Positions 25,174 through 33,039 of a DNA stretch of 64,000 bases are shown here, in pieces. The stretch comes from Akkermansia muciniphila (GTDB taxonomy: Bacteria > Verrucomicrobiota > Verrucomicrobiia > Verrucomicrobiales > Akkermansiaceae): the NCBI GenBank assembly GCA_945901795.1, contig CAMDLP010000004.1:1-64000 (forward strand), written 5' to 3'. Within the stretch, counting starts at the first letter, position 1; every line of letters begins with the position of its first letter. The position numbers and the translations under genes were made by a program. The notes under the pieces were generated by a model, which saw only the letters and a list, made by a program, of their open reading frames with translations, had not been told where the DNA came from and did no database searches.

Positions 25174-25355
25174 TTTATACTGCCGCGCATGAGGATTTGT
25201 GGAAAAGCTCGGGCAGAAAAGTGGCTGGCGCGTCTCGCGCCAGACCGTTGCGGAGGCGTCTTGCCTCGCGCTTCTCAGGTCCGGGCGAGACGCCCGGACA
25301 ACGGACTGTAGCGAGACGCTCCAGCCACGTTTCCAAAAATGATGACGCGCGACAG
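25174..25355. repeat. Large imperfect palindrome in a gene-free stretch
   Basis: Nested inverted repeats: outer TATACTGCCGCGCATGA against the complement of the sequence near 25340-25358; middle GTGGCTGGCGCGTCTCGC (25221-25238) against GCGAGACGCTCCAGCCAC (25311-25328); inner perfect hairpin GTCCGGGCG-AGA-CGCCCGGAC (25279-25299). The hairpin GGCGCG-TCT-CGCGCC (25225-25239) recurs as its complement at 38633-38647. The rest of 25124-25556 shows no gene. Confidence 0.75.
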
Positions 25356-25556
25356 TATAGCAGAGGAGGTGGCGAAGACGGATGTCCGCCGATGCCCATG
25401 AGGGGCCAATGATCTGAGCCCAGTACTATGCATTGTCACCTCATGGGCAGGGCGAACACGTTTCGCCCCTCCATGGGCATCGCGTCGGCTCCGCCCGCAG
25501 GCCACCGTCGCTCTCGCGGCTTCGACGGCTTGTCCGCGGGCTGCTGGTATGTGCCG

Positions 25557-26159
25557 ATGGATTTTCAATTGTTCTCCTTGTTGCTGGGCTGCCTCTGGCT
25601 GGCAGGAAGCATGGGCGATGGAGTCGAGTGGGGGAAGGCGACCGGTTTTTTCCTCGTGGTCTCGCTCGCTCTCTCATCATTATTTTACTTCAACCGGGAT
25701 TCGGTTTGGGATGTCTGGGCGCTCTATTTCTTCGGGGCTTACGCCCTCGGTGTGCTCGCTTATTGGGGGGCGGGTCGGAAGAACGCGGGCTTGTGGTTCC
25801 TGGGCATCGCCGTGGTGGTCGGGGCGGGCTTGTGGCTTGAATGGCGTTCCCGCATCGCTGTCGCGCTGCTGACTTCGCTGGCACTCGGGCTGGGACAAAA
25901 ATATGATTTTCTGAGCCGCTGGCCACGATCGCGCCTGATCGGCTGGCTTGGAGAAATTTCCTACTCGGTCTTCCTCGTGCATTTTTCAGTTTGCCTGGTG
26001 ATCAACGGCCTGTTCGCCCGCTTTGCCGGTCATGGCCTTTCAGTCAATGCGGTGGGCATGCTTGTCGCCTGGGGCGCCAGCATCGCCGCGGGCGGGCTTT
26101 TTTACCACTGCGTCGAAAAGCGGGTCCGCTTGATGCTGAAAAAGGAAAATCGAAGGTAG
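25557..26159 (+). pseudogene. Acyltransferase-3 family membrane protein, 5'-truncated
   Basis: 200 residues forming only the C-terminal membrane half of an acyltransferase-3 (OafA/YrhL-like) protein: WYVPMDFQLFSLLL, which in full proteins sits mid-protein after the catalytic N-terminal part, several hydrophobic segments, then LIGWLGEISYSVFLVHF, the characteristic late motif with SYSVFLVH, and a final helix. The conserved N-terminal catalytic histidine and the first five or so helices are missing. The frame can be extended upstream of the ATG at 25557, but those codons are repeat DNA without similarity. Confidence 0.78.
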
Positions 26160-26271
26160 CCGTTGACCACGGGAAACGGGGTTAGGGTGCAAATGACTCA
26201 GACCGTGGCGAGTTTTGGAGCAGGGAGGATTTCTCTTTGGATTTGAGGGCCTTTGTCGGCGAGGGCTTTGC

Positions 26272-26292
26272 TTCCGACTGAAACAGTCGGAA
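26272..26292. repeat. Dispersed hairpin repeat, family A
   Basis: TTCCGACTG-AAA-CAGTCGGAA followed by CACATTCC. This is the same hairpin as the copies at 662, 11719 and 45675, with changed outer bases. It lies between the acyltransferase remnant and the methyltransferase. Confidence 0.65.
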
Positions 26293-26347
26293 CACATTCC
26301 GGGTGCAAGGCGCTTGCATGGCGGCGTTTAACGGGGGAAGTTCCGGC

Positions 26348-26947
26348 ATGACCGATTGGGAAAACCGTTATCAGGCGGGTGACATGCCGTGGGAAAAAGG
26401 CCAGCCGTCGCCGCCTTTGTTGGAGCTGCTGGAAAAATTTGAGGATTGGGGAAGCGGGCCGATTCTGGTGCCGGGCTGCGGATTCGGGCACGACGTGCGG
26501 GCGTTGGGCGTGCTGGGGATTCCGGTGGTGGGGGTGGATCTGGCGCCGACGGCGGTCGAGCGGGCGCGGGAATTTCCGGGGACCGGGATAGAGAGTTACG
26601 AGTTGGGAAATTTCCTCGATCCGGAATGGCGGGTGGGGCGGGAGTTTTCGGCGATCTGGGAGCACACGTGTTTTTGCGCGATCGATCCGGGTGACCGCCA
26701 GCGCTACGCGGAGGCGGCGGCGGGTTGTCTGGCGGAAGGCGGTTTGCTGGCGGGGGTGTTTTTCCTGACGCCGTTCGATCCGGGCGAGGAGGCGGTCGGG
26801 CCGCCGTTCGCGGTGACGGTGGAGGAGCTCGACGCGTGGTTTTCGCCGTGGTTCGAGCGGTTGGACGGTTGGGTGCCGCAAGCGGCGTTTCCGGGACGGG
26901 CGGGGCGGGAATGGATCGGACTATTCCGCAAAATCGCACAGCCATGA
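26348..26947 (+). CDS. SAM-dependent methyltransferase, thiopurine methyltransferase (TPMT) family
   Basis: 199 residues from the ATG at 26348 (MTDWENRYQAGDMPWEKG), which matches the family start and has a GGGGGA box 12 bases upstream. The motif DMPWEKGQPSP, SAM-binding ILVPGCGFGHDVRALG and VVGVDLAPTAVERA, and the later FSAIWEHTCFCAID are typical of TPMT-like enzymes that methylate S, Se or halide groups. The substrate is unknown. Its stop overlaps a possible ATG of the protease gene (26944), so the two may be co-transcribed. Confidence 0.88.
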   Translation: MTDWENRYQAGDMPWEKGQPSPPLLELLEKFEDWGSGPILVPGCGFGHDVRALGVLGIPVVGVDLAPTAVERAREFPGTGIESYELGNFLDPEWRVGREFSAIWEHTCFCAIDPGDRQRYAEAAAGCLAEGGLLAGVFFLTPFDPGEEAVGPPFAVTVEELDAWFSPWFERLDGWVPQAAFPGRAGREWIGLFRKIAQP

Positions 26948-26994
26948 GTTGCGCGAAAGACAGGATGCCGATAGCTTGCCGCTCCACCTACACG

Positions 26995-27975
26995 ATGAAG
27001 TTAACATGGATTTTCCCGATGCTGGCGCTGCTGCCGTGGTCCGCCATCGCCCAGGACGGCCGGGCGTATGTGAATGACCTGAAGGCGCCGGAAAGCCGCA
27101 AGGACCTGGAAACCATCCAAACGGCGGTGGGCGACGCGCTGCCCAATGCGCGGGCGGCGACGGTGTGCATCGAGATCAAGGAGGGCTCGGGGACCGGAGT
27201 GATCGTCTCGGCGGACGGGCTCGTTCTAACGGCGGCGCACGTGGCGACCGGCGTGAAGCAGAAGGTGACGGTAATCCTGGAGGACGGCACCCGGCTGAAG
27301 GCGGAAACGCTGGGCCTGGTGGCTGACAAGGACGCGGCGATGATCCGGATCACGGAGCAGGGGACCTATCCGTTCGTGGAAATCGACCGCGCGGAAACGA
27401 CCAAGCTCGGCGACTGGGTGTTCTCGCTGGGGCACTCGGGCGGCTTCGACAAGGAGCGCGGATCGGTGGTGAGGCTGGGCCGGTTAGTGCGGATCGCCAA
27501 CTCGACATTTCAATCCGACTGCATGCTGATCGGCGGCGATTCGGGCGGGCCGTTGTTTGACCTGACGGGGAAACTGGTAGGCATCCACTCGCGGGTCGGC
27601 CAGCAGATGCAGGTGAACATGCATGTGCCGATGACGGAATTCATCGCGAACTGGGAGGGCATGTTGAAGGGGGAGTTCATCGGCGAGGGGCCGTATGCGG
27701 AGAAGCCGGTGAAGGGCAACGGCTTCCTCGGTTTGGCGACGGAGTCCCGGACGGAAGGCGGCCTGCGGGTGACGAAAGTGGGCGACAAGAGTCCGGCGCA
27801 AGTAGCGGGGATCAAGAAAGGCGATGTCCTGTTGAAAATGAACGGCGTGGCGTTGGAGAAACGCGAGCAGATGCAGGAGCTTCTCAAGGAAATGTCGGCC
27901 GGGGACGAACTCAATCTCGAAACGGAACGCGGCGGCAAAGCCCAAACCTTTACCCTCAATCTCGGTGAACGCTAA
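26995..27975 (+). CDS. Trypsin-like (HtrA-type) serine protease with PDZ domain, periplasmic
   Basis: 326 residues from the ATG at 26995, whose first 20 residues (FPMLALLPWSAIAQ) are a signal peptide; in-frame ATGs at 26944 and 26968 would only add a poor leader. The catalytic triad is visible: His82 in LTAAHVATG, Asp113 (or 111) in VADKDAAMIRI and Ser183 in IGGDSGGPLFD. A PDZ domain follows (about 235-320, GLRVTKVGDKSPAQVAGIKKGDVLLKM). Architecture is that of single-PDZ HtrA/DegS proteases of envelope quality control. The next gene, a related pseudoprotease, starts 11 bases before this stop. Confidence 0.92.
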   Translation: MKLTWIFPMLALLPWSAIAQDGRAYVNDLKAPESRKDLETIQTAVGDALPNARAATVCIEIKEGSGTGVIVSADGLVLTAAHVATGVKQKVTVILEDGTRLKAETLGLVADKDAAMIRITEQGTYPFVEIDRAETTKLGDWVFSLGHSGGFDKERGSVVRLGRLVRIANSTFQSDCMLIGGDSGGPLFDLTGKLVGIHSRVGQQMQVNMHVPMTEFIANWEGMLKGEFIGEGPYAEKPVKGNGFLGLATESRTEGGLRVTKVGDKSPAQVAGIKKGDVLLKMNGVALEKREQMQELLKEMSAGDELNLETERGGKAQTFTLNLGER

Positions 27976-28966
27976 CTGGATTTTCTCAATCGCAAGCGCC
28001 GGTCTGACGCTCGCCGCGGCCGGGCAGCAGAGCCTGGATTCCGCCTACCGGACCACCGGCACGGCGGTGGTGGCGGCGTTCGAGACGCAGCGCCAGGTCC
28101 TGCAAACATCGAGCGCGGTGATTCTGGACGGCCGCAAGGAGATCGGCTACGGCGTGGTGATTTCCGCGGACGGGCACATTCTAACCAAGGCGAGCGAGAT
28201 TCTCGACGTGAAGACGCTGGCGGTCACGGTGGACCAGACGAAATACGAAACCGTGAAGCTGCTGACGGTGGACCCGACGTGGGACGTGGCGCTGTTGAAA
28301 ATCGAGGCGAGCGGGCTGGTGCCGGTCGTTTATGCGCCGACGAGCGCGGTTCCGCAGGGGACTTGGGTGGTGGCGAACGGCGCGACGACCCGCACGGCGA
28401 GACGCTTGTTAGCCGGGATCGTCAGCGCGAAGATCCGCGAGATTCCGCCATCCGGCGGTGCCGCGCTCGGGGTGGTGCTCAACGGGAAGTCGAAAGTTCT
28501 CGAAGTGGACGCGGTGAATGAAAAAAGCGGCGCGAAGGAGGCCGGCTTGCAGAAGGGCGACGTGATTTTATCGATCGAGGGCAAGAAGCTGAAAAAGATC
28601 GAGGACATCGCGGAAATCATCAAGGACCGCAAGGCCGGCAGCACGGTGAAGATGACTTACCGCCGCAAGGGCGCGGAAATCACGGTGGATGTCCGGCTGG
28701 CCGCCCGCGGCGAGATGTTCACCGACCAGATGAACCGCAACGACCAGATGAGCGGCGAGTTTTCCCCGCGGCGCAGCGGATTTCCACGGGTGATGCAGCA
28801 CGACATCCTCGGTAGCAGATCGGTGGTGGGCGGGCCGGTGCTCGATCTCGACGGGCGCTGCATCGGGATGAACATCGCACGGGCGAACCGCGCGGAGAGT
28901 TTCGCGATCCCGGTGGAAGATCTTCAGGAGCTAGCCGGGCGCTTGATGAAGCAGGGGGGAAACTAG
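27965..28966 (+). CDS. HtrA-like pseudoprotease with the PDZ domain inserted in the protease fold
   Basis: 333 residues from a GTG at 27965, overlapping the active protease gene. Signal peptide at about 1-19. The trypsin-like fold begins SAVILDGRKEIGYGVVISADGHILT, but the catalytic His is replaced (LTKASEI, Ser77) while Asp107 remains. After residue 160 a PDZ domain (about 165-245, VNEKSGAKEAGLQKGDVILSI) comes before the second half of the protease barrel, which reappears as RSVVGGPVLDLDGRCIGMNI with Val288 where the nucleophilic Ser should be, and SFAIPVEDL. Two triad residues are lost, so no proteolysis is expected. It may regulate or chaperone with the upstream enzyme. Confidence 0.85.
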   Translation: MNANWIFSIASAGLTLAAAGQQSLDSAYRTTGTAVVAAFETQRQVLQTSSAVILDGRKEIGYGVVISADGHILTKASEILDVKTLAVTVDQTKYETVKLLTVDPTWDVALLKIEASGLVPVVYAPTSAVPQGTWVVANGATTRTARRLLAGIVSAKIREIPPSGGAALGVVLNGKSKVLEVDAVNEKSGAKEAGLQKGDVILSIEGKKLKKIEDIAEIIKDRKAGSTVKMTYRRKGAEITVDVRLAARGEMFTDQMNRNDQMSGEFSPRRSGFPRVMQHDILGSRSVVGGPVLDLDGRCIGMNIARANRAESFAIPVEDLQELAGRLMKQGGN

Positions 28967-30385
28967 TCAGCGGCCGGCGGCGCGGTGATTCTTGAAAATC
29001 GCCAGCGTGCGCTCGCGTTCGGTTTTGTGATCCACGCAGGGCAGGGGATAATCCGGGGCGATGGGGTTTCCGTCCTTGGGAGCTTCCAGAAAGCGGGACG
29101 GGTGGGTTTTCGCGAGTTCGGGCACCCATTTCCTGATATATATACCGTCGGGGTCGTAGCGGGCGCTTTGCGACCACGGATTTTGGATCCGGAAATAGGG
29201 TGCCGCGTCCGCTCCGGTGCCCGCCGACCACTGCCAGCCGCCGTTGTTCGAGGCGATTTCCCCATCGACAAGATTCTGCATGAACCACGATTCGCCCTGC
29301 TTCCAGTCGATGTGCAGGTCCTTGGTCAGGAACATCGCGGTGATCATGCGCAGGCGGTTGTGCATGAATCCGGTGGCCTTGAGCTCGCGCATCCCGGCAT
29401 CGACGATGGGGAAGCCGGTCATTCCTTCCTTCCATGCCTCAAACCGTTGGTCCGGCTCGTCCCACGGCAGGCCGCGCCAGTCGGCGTTGAATTCCTCGTC
29501 GAGCACGTTCGGAAAATGGTGGAGGATCGCGAAATAGAACTCCCGCCACGCGAGCTCTTTGATGAAAACGTCGATTCCGGCCCGTCCCGCGACATCGGCG
29601 GCCGCGCGGGCTTTCATCACTTCCGCATAGACGGTGCGGATGGAAACGAGGCCGAACCGCAGGTCCTGGGAAATCCGCGAAGTGCCGCTTTGCGCTGGAA
29701 AATCACGTTTCGCGGCGTAGTTCTGGATTTTTCCGGCGATGGCGCGCTTCAAGCGCTCCCGTGCCGACCGTTCGCCGGGCTCGACGATCCGGGCCGCGGG
29801 GATTTCCAAGTCCCAGGCCGCGACGGTGGGCAGCGGCAGCGATTTGATCCCGGCCGGAGTGCGCAGCGCGGGCGGTTTCGCAAGCGGTGACGGCTTCGGC
29901 AGTCCGAGCCAATTCCGGCTGTAAGGCGTGTAAACCCGGTATGGCAGCGCGCTTTGGGTCAAAATCTCATCCTGCCCGTGCAAGGTGGCGTCCGCGTGGG
30001 CGTGACATTCCACTCCGAGCTCCGCGCACAGCTCCCGCACCGCCTTTTCCACGGATTTCCCGAAAGGATCGGGATCGGCGTTGAAATGAACCGCCACGGC
30101 CCGGCACTCCTTGATGAGCTTGCGGAGTTCGTCAACCGCTTTGCCTTGGCGGATGATCAGGCGGCCGTCGAGGGTTTCGAGGTTCTTGGCCAGCGACTCC
30201 AACGAGCCACAAAGGAAATGCTGGCGATTCGGTCCCGTCCAGGCATGGACGCCGCGCCAGTCGCTTGAAATATAAACAGGAACAACGGGAAGTCCGGGTT
30301 TCGCCGCGCGACACAAGGCCGTGTTATCCGCAATTCGCAGATCGCGGCGAAACCAATGGATTATGGAGGCTTTCAGGTCCGGCAT
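28967..30385 (-). CDS. phrB: Deoxyribodipyrimidine photolyase (class I CPD type)
   Basis: 472 residues from the ATG at 30385 (MPDLKASIIHWFRRDLRIADN); an upstream ATG at 30412 is less likely. It uses blue light and FAD to split cyclobutane pyrimidine dimers. The N-terminal alpha/beta antenna domain is followed by the FAD domain with WREFYFAILHHFPNV, GFPIVDAGMRELKATGFMHNR, the SWFMQNLVDGEIASNNGGWQW block and a final NPWSQSARYDPDG. The Trp residues of the electron-transfer chain are in place. Its stop abuts that of the pseudoprotease on the other strand. Confidence 0.93.
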   Translation of the reverse strand: MPDLKASIIHWFRRDLRIADNTALCRAAKPGLPVVPVYISSDWRGVHAWTGPNRQHFLCGSLESLAKNLETLDGRLIIRQGKAVDELRKLIKECRAVAVHFNADPDPFGKSVEKAVRELCAELGVECHAHADATLHGQDEILTQSALPYRVYTPYSRNWLGLPKPSPLAKPPALRTPAGIKSLPLPTVAAWDLEIPAARIVEPGERSARERLKRAIAGKIQNYAAKRDFPAQSGTSRISQDLRFGLVSIRTVYAEVMKARAAADVAGRAGIDVFIKELAWREFYFAILHHFPNVLDEEFNADWRGLPWDEPDQRFEAWKEGMTGFPIVDAGMRELKATGFMHNRLRMITAMFLTKDLHIDWKQGESWFMQNLVDGEIASNNGGWQWSAGTGADAAPYFRIQNPWSQSARYDPDGIYIRKWVPELAKTHPSRFLEAPKDGNPIAPDYPLPCVDHKTERERTLAIFKNHRAAGR

Positions 30386-30453
30386 GTGCGGAACTTGTCG
30401 TGCATCAGGCACGGCGCAAACCCTGAAATTCCCAGAATCCCGGAGTTTTCGCT

Positions 30454-30717
30454 TTAGACCGCTTCCGCAAGCAGCTTTTCAGCCTTCTTGATGGTGGTTG
30501 GGGTCAGTTTGTTGTCAACGCGTTTGGCACCTTCGATGATTCCCTTGAGCTCGGCCAAGGTCTTCTCGGCGGCAGCCAAGGACTTCTTACCGCCACCGAA
30601 CTTCTTGTCAGGGAAGTAACGGGTGAAGGTCGTGCCGGCCCGGCTGATGCACAAGCGCCATCCTTCGAATGCTGCGCTCTCGTAGGTGAATCGGGTTAGG
30701 TTCTTTTTAGATTTCAT
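30454..30717 (-). CDS. Small basic protein, possibly AP2-like, unknown function
   Basis: 87 residues, rich in Lys. The middle (SAAFEGWRLCISRAGTTFTRYFPDKKFGG then KSLAAAEKTLAEL) has the three-strand-plus-helix pattern of AP2/integrase-type DNA-binding domains, a weak similarity only. There is no signal peptide or membrane segment. It stands alone between phrB and rpoA, reading leftward. Confidence 0.6.
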   Translation of the reverse strand: MKSKKNLTRFTYESAAFEGWRLCISRAGTTFTRYFPDKKFGGGKKSLAAAEKTLAELKGIIEGAKRVDNKLTPTTIKKAEKLLAEAV

Positions 30718-30910
30718 ATGTTTTTAGTGGTGGATTGCCCCAGCACCCTATTTCCCCCTGATAGAAAATCTAGGTTTTTTTTCATAAAAGTGAGAAAATA
30801 GTGCCGAAATGGTAACTCGGGCCGGAAAATGGTGGAAAAAATGCTTTGCAAGCAGCCCCGAGCCGTCATTTAGTCGCGCCCCCGCGGGCAATCGCACCAC
30901 GCCGTCGGTC

Positions 30911-30940
30911 CTCTGAGAGTCCCTTTTCGGGACTTTCCGC
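30911..30940 (+). promoter_or_regulatory. Possible leader hairpin upstream of rpoA
   Basis: AGTCCC-TTTTC-GGGACT (30918-30934) followed by TTTCC, about 40 bases before the rpoA start. It could be a leader structure for control of the rpoA-rplQ transcript. It is too weak to call a terminator. Confidence 0.3.
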
Positions 30941-30974
30941 TCGCAAGAGGGTAACCCGGCAACCAAGAAATAAC

Positions 30975-32057
30975 ATGTCAGCAGTCAAACTCGCTCGTTT
31001 CGAGCTCCCTAACCGCCTCGTTCGCAACGAGGACACCGCCACCGATACCTACGCCCAATTCATCGCCGAGCCATTCGAGCGTGGATACGGCCACACCATC
31101 GGTAACTCCCTCCGCCGCGTTCTCCTTTCCTCTTTGGAGGGCGCGTCCATCACTTCCGTCCGCATCGCCGGCGTCCAGCACGAGTTCTCCAGCCTTCCCG
31201 GCGTGGTGGAAGATGTCACCGACATCGTGCTCAACCTCAAGAAGGTGAAGTTCAGCCACAACGAGAAGGAGCCACGCATCCTCACCATCAAGGTGGAGAA
31301 AGAAGGCGTCGTCACCGCTGGCGACATCATTGCCGACCACATCTACGACATCGTCAACAAGGACCAGGTCATCTGCACCCTCGACAAGAAGGTGAAGTTC
31401 GACTGCGAGTTCGAAGTCCGCGTCGGACGCGGCTTCTCCACCGGCGACGAAAACAAGCGCAAGGATCAACCGATCGGCGTCATCGCCATCGACTCGATCT
31501 TCTCGCCGGTCACCCGGGTGAAATACTCCGTGGAAAGCACCCGCGTCGGTCAGATGACCGAATTCGACAAGCTGATCCTCGACATCTGGACCGACGGCCG
31601 CATCACCCCGCAAGACGCGCTGCTCCAAGCCTCCGCGATTCTCCGTCACCACCTCGATGTCTTCGTCAACTACGACGAAAACGCCGTGGACTTCGAAGAG
31701 GCACCGGCCGAGTCCAGCGAAGAGAACGCCGCTCTCAAGAAGCTTCTCAACATGTCGGTCAACGAAATCGAACTCTCGGTGCGTGCCGCCAACTGCCTCA
31801 ACAACGCGAACATCACCTCGGTGGGCCAACTCGCGATGAAGTCGGAAGCGGAAATGCTCAAGTATCGCAACTTCGGCAAAAAGTCTCTCAACGAGATCAA
31901 GGACAAGCTCGTCGAGCTCGGCCTCGGCCTCGGAATGTCCTTCGAATCCTCGTTGCTTTCCGGCCCTGCCGCAGCATCACGCGGCCCGCGCCTCGGTGCC
32001 GAAGACGAAGCTCCGGTCGGCCTTGCCGATCTGATCGCTCAAAACCTCGACGACTAA
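30975..32057 (+). CDS. rpoA: DNA-directed RNA polymerase alpha subunit
   Basis: 360 residues from the ATG at 30975. The alpha N-terminal domain that dimerises and nucleates polymerase assembly shows YAQFIAEPFERGYGHTIGNSLRRVLLSSLEGASI, and the C-terminal domain that contacts UP elements and regulators shows NMSVNEIELSVRAANCLNNANITSVGQL and NFGKKSLNEIKDKL. A further 40-residue tail follows the C-terminal domain. rplQ follows as usual, but the ribosomal genes that normally precede rpoA (rpsM, rpsK, rpsD) are not here. Confidence 0.97.
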   Translation: MSAVKLARFELPNRLVRNEDTATDTYAQFIAEPFERGYGHTIGNSLRRVLLSSLEGASITSVRIAGVQHEFSSLPGVVEDVTDIVLNLKKVKFSHNEKEPRILTIKVEKEGVVTAGDIIADHIYDIVNKDQVICTLDKKVKFDCEFEVRVGRGFSTGDENKRKDQPIGVIAIDSIFSPVTRVKYSVESTRVGQMTEFDKLILDIWTDGRITPQDALLQASAILRHHLDVFVNYDENAVDFEEAPAESSEENAALKKLLNMSVNEIELSVRAANCLNNANITSVGQLAMKSEAEMLKYRNFGKKSLNEIKDKLVELGLGLGMSFESSLLSGPAAASRGPRLGAEDEAPVGLADLIAQNLDD

Positions 32058-32085
32058 CCTTCAAATCTAGAAACGGAAGCAACCG

Positions 32086-32565
32086 ATGAGACATCGCAGC
32101 AAAACAGTTAAACTCAAACGCAACGCCTCGCACCGCCGGGCCCTGCTTGCCAACTTGGCAATCAGCCTGATCGAGCATGGCCGCATCAAAACCACCCTCG
32201 GAAAAGCCAAGGCGCTTCGTCCGGTCGCGGAAAAGCTGATCACCCTCGCCAAGCGCGACGATCTGCACTCCCGCCGCCTGGCCATCGCCTTCCTTCGCCA
32301 GAAGGAAACCGTCCAGAAACTTTTCTCCGAAACGGCTCCCGCTTCGAAGGATCGCCAAGGCGGTTACTGCCGCATCACCAAGCTCGGTGCCCGCATGAGC
32401 GACTCCGCACCGATGGCAATCATCGAGTGGGTCGACCGCGTCGCCACCGGTGAAGAGGCTCCTGTCGAAGAAGTCGCCGCCGCCGAGGCCGCCGAAGCTC
32501 CTGCTCCCAAGAAAGCAGCGAAGAAGAAGGCTGCCGAAGCGGTTGTCGACGTCGCCGCAGAGTAA
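32086..32565 (+). CDS. rplQ: 50S ribosomal protein L17 with a C-terminal extension
   Basis: 159 residues. The L17 core is MRHRSKTVKLKRNASHRRALLANLAISLIEHGRIKTT, then AKALRPVAEKLITLAKR and GGYCRITKLGARMSDSAPMAIIEWV. An Ala/Glu/Lys-rich tail of about 40 residues is added after the core, as in several GC-rich bacteria. It follows rpoA by 28 bases and ends before a strong terminator. Confidence 0.96.
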   Translation: MRHRSKTVKLKRNASHRRALLANLAISLIEHGRIKTTLGKAKALRPVAEKLITLAKRDDLHSRRLAIAFLRQKETVQKLFSETAPASKDRQGGYCRITKLGARMSDSAPMAIIEWVDRVATGEEAPVEEVAAAEAAEAPAPKKAAKKKAAEAVVDVAAE

Positions 32566-32584
32566 TTCTGAAAACAATCACCCA

Positions 32585-32618
32585 AGCCGCCTGCGTTCAC
32601 CCGCAGGCGGCTTTTTTT
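32585..32618 (+). terminator. Rho-independent terminator after rplQ
   Basis: Stem GCCGCCTGCG / CGCAGGCGGC with a six-base loop, followed by seven T. It ends the rpoA-rplQ transcript. Confidence 0.9.
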
Positions 32619-32650
32619 ATAGGTCCTATAAGTCGGATATGACCTATAAA
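32616..32650. promoter_or_regulatory. Inverted repeat, possible operator upstream of the MazG-like gene
   Basis: Arms TTTATAGGTC and GACCTATAAA, 10 bases each, separated by 15 bases that contain further CCTATA/GGATAT similarity. It lies 39 bases before the next start codon. It could bind a dimeric regulator or be another short dispersed repeat. Confidence 0.4.
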
Positions 32651-32688
32651 TCCTCGCAGTCACCGGGCTTCCCCCCTAAAACCTCCGC

Positions 32689-33039
32689 ATGAGCGATTCC
32701 ATAGCCGAACTGACCGCGCAAATCCAAGAATTCGTGGACGCCCGCGAGTGGCGGAAATTTCACAACGCCAAGGATCTCGCTGTGGCCATCGCCGCCGAGG
32801 CCGGGGAGCTGATGCAGCATTTCGTCTGGCAGCAGGAAGAGCAGATCGAAAAACGCTTGGAAAAAAACCGCGAGGAAATCGCCTCCGAGATCGCTGACGT
32901 CGCGATCCTGTTATTTGAATTCGCCGACAACCTCGGCATGAACCTCGGCGATGTCATGCAGGCGAAGATCGCCCGCAACGACGTCCGCTATCCGGTGGAG
33001 AAATCCCGCGGCAACAACCTGAAATACTCCGAACTGTGA
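32689..33039 (+). CDS. MazG-like nucleotide pyrophosphohydrolase
   Basis: 116 residues, all-alpha NTP-PPase fold. Metal ligands are visible in AIAAEAGELMQHFVW (ExxE type) and EIASEIADVAILLFEFAD (ExxD type), with KSRGNNLKYSEL at the end, close to the RS21-C6/dCTPase and MazG-like group that hydrolyses non-canonical or excess dNTPs to dNMP and pyrophosphate. It overlaps the rsmH start by four bases (GTGA). Confidence 0.9.
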   Translation: MSDSIAELTAQIQEFVDAREWRKFHNAKDLAVAIAAEAGELMQHFVWQQEEQIEKRLEKNREEIASEIADVAILLFEFADNLGMNLGDVMQAKIARNDVRYPVEKSRGNNLKYSEL

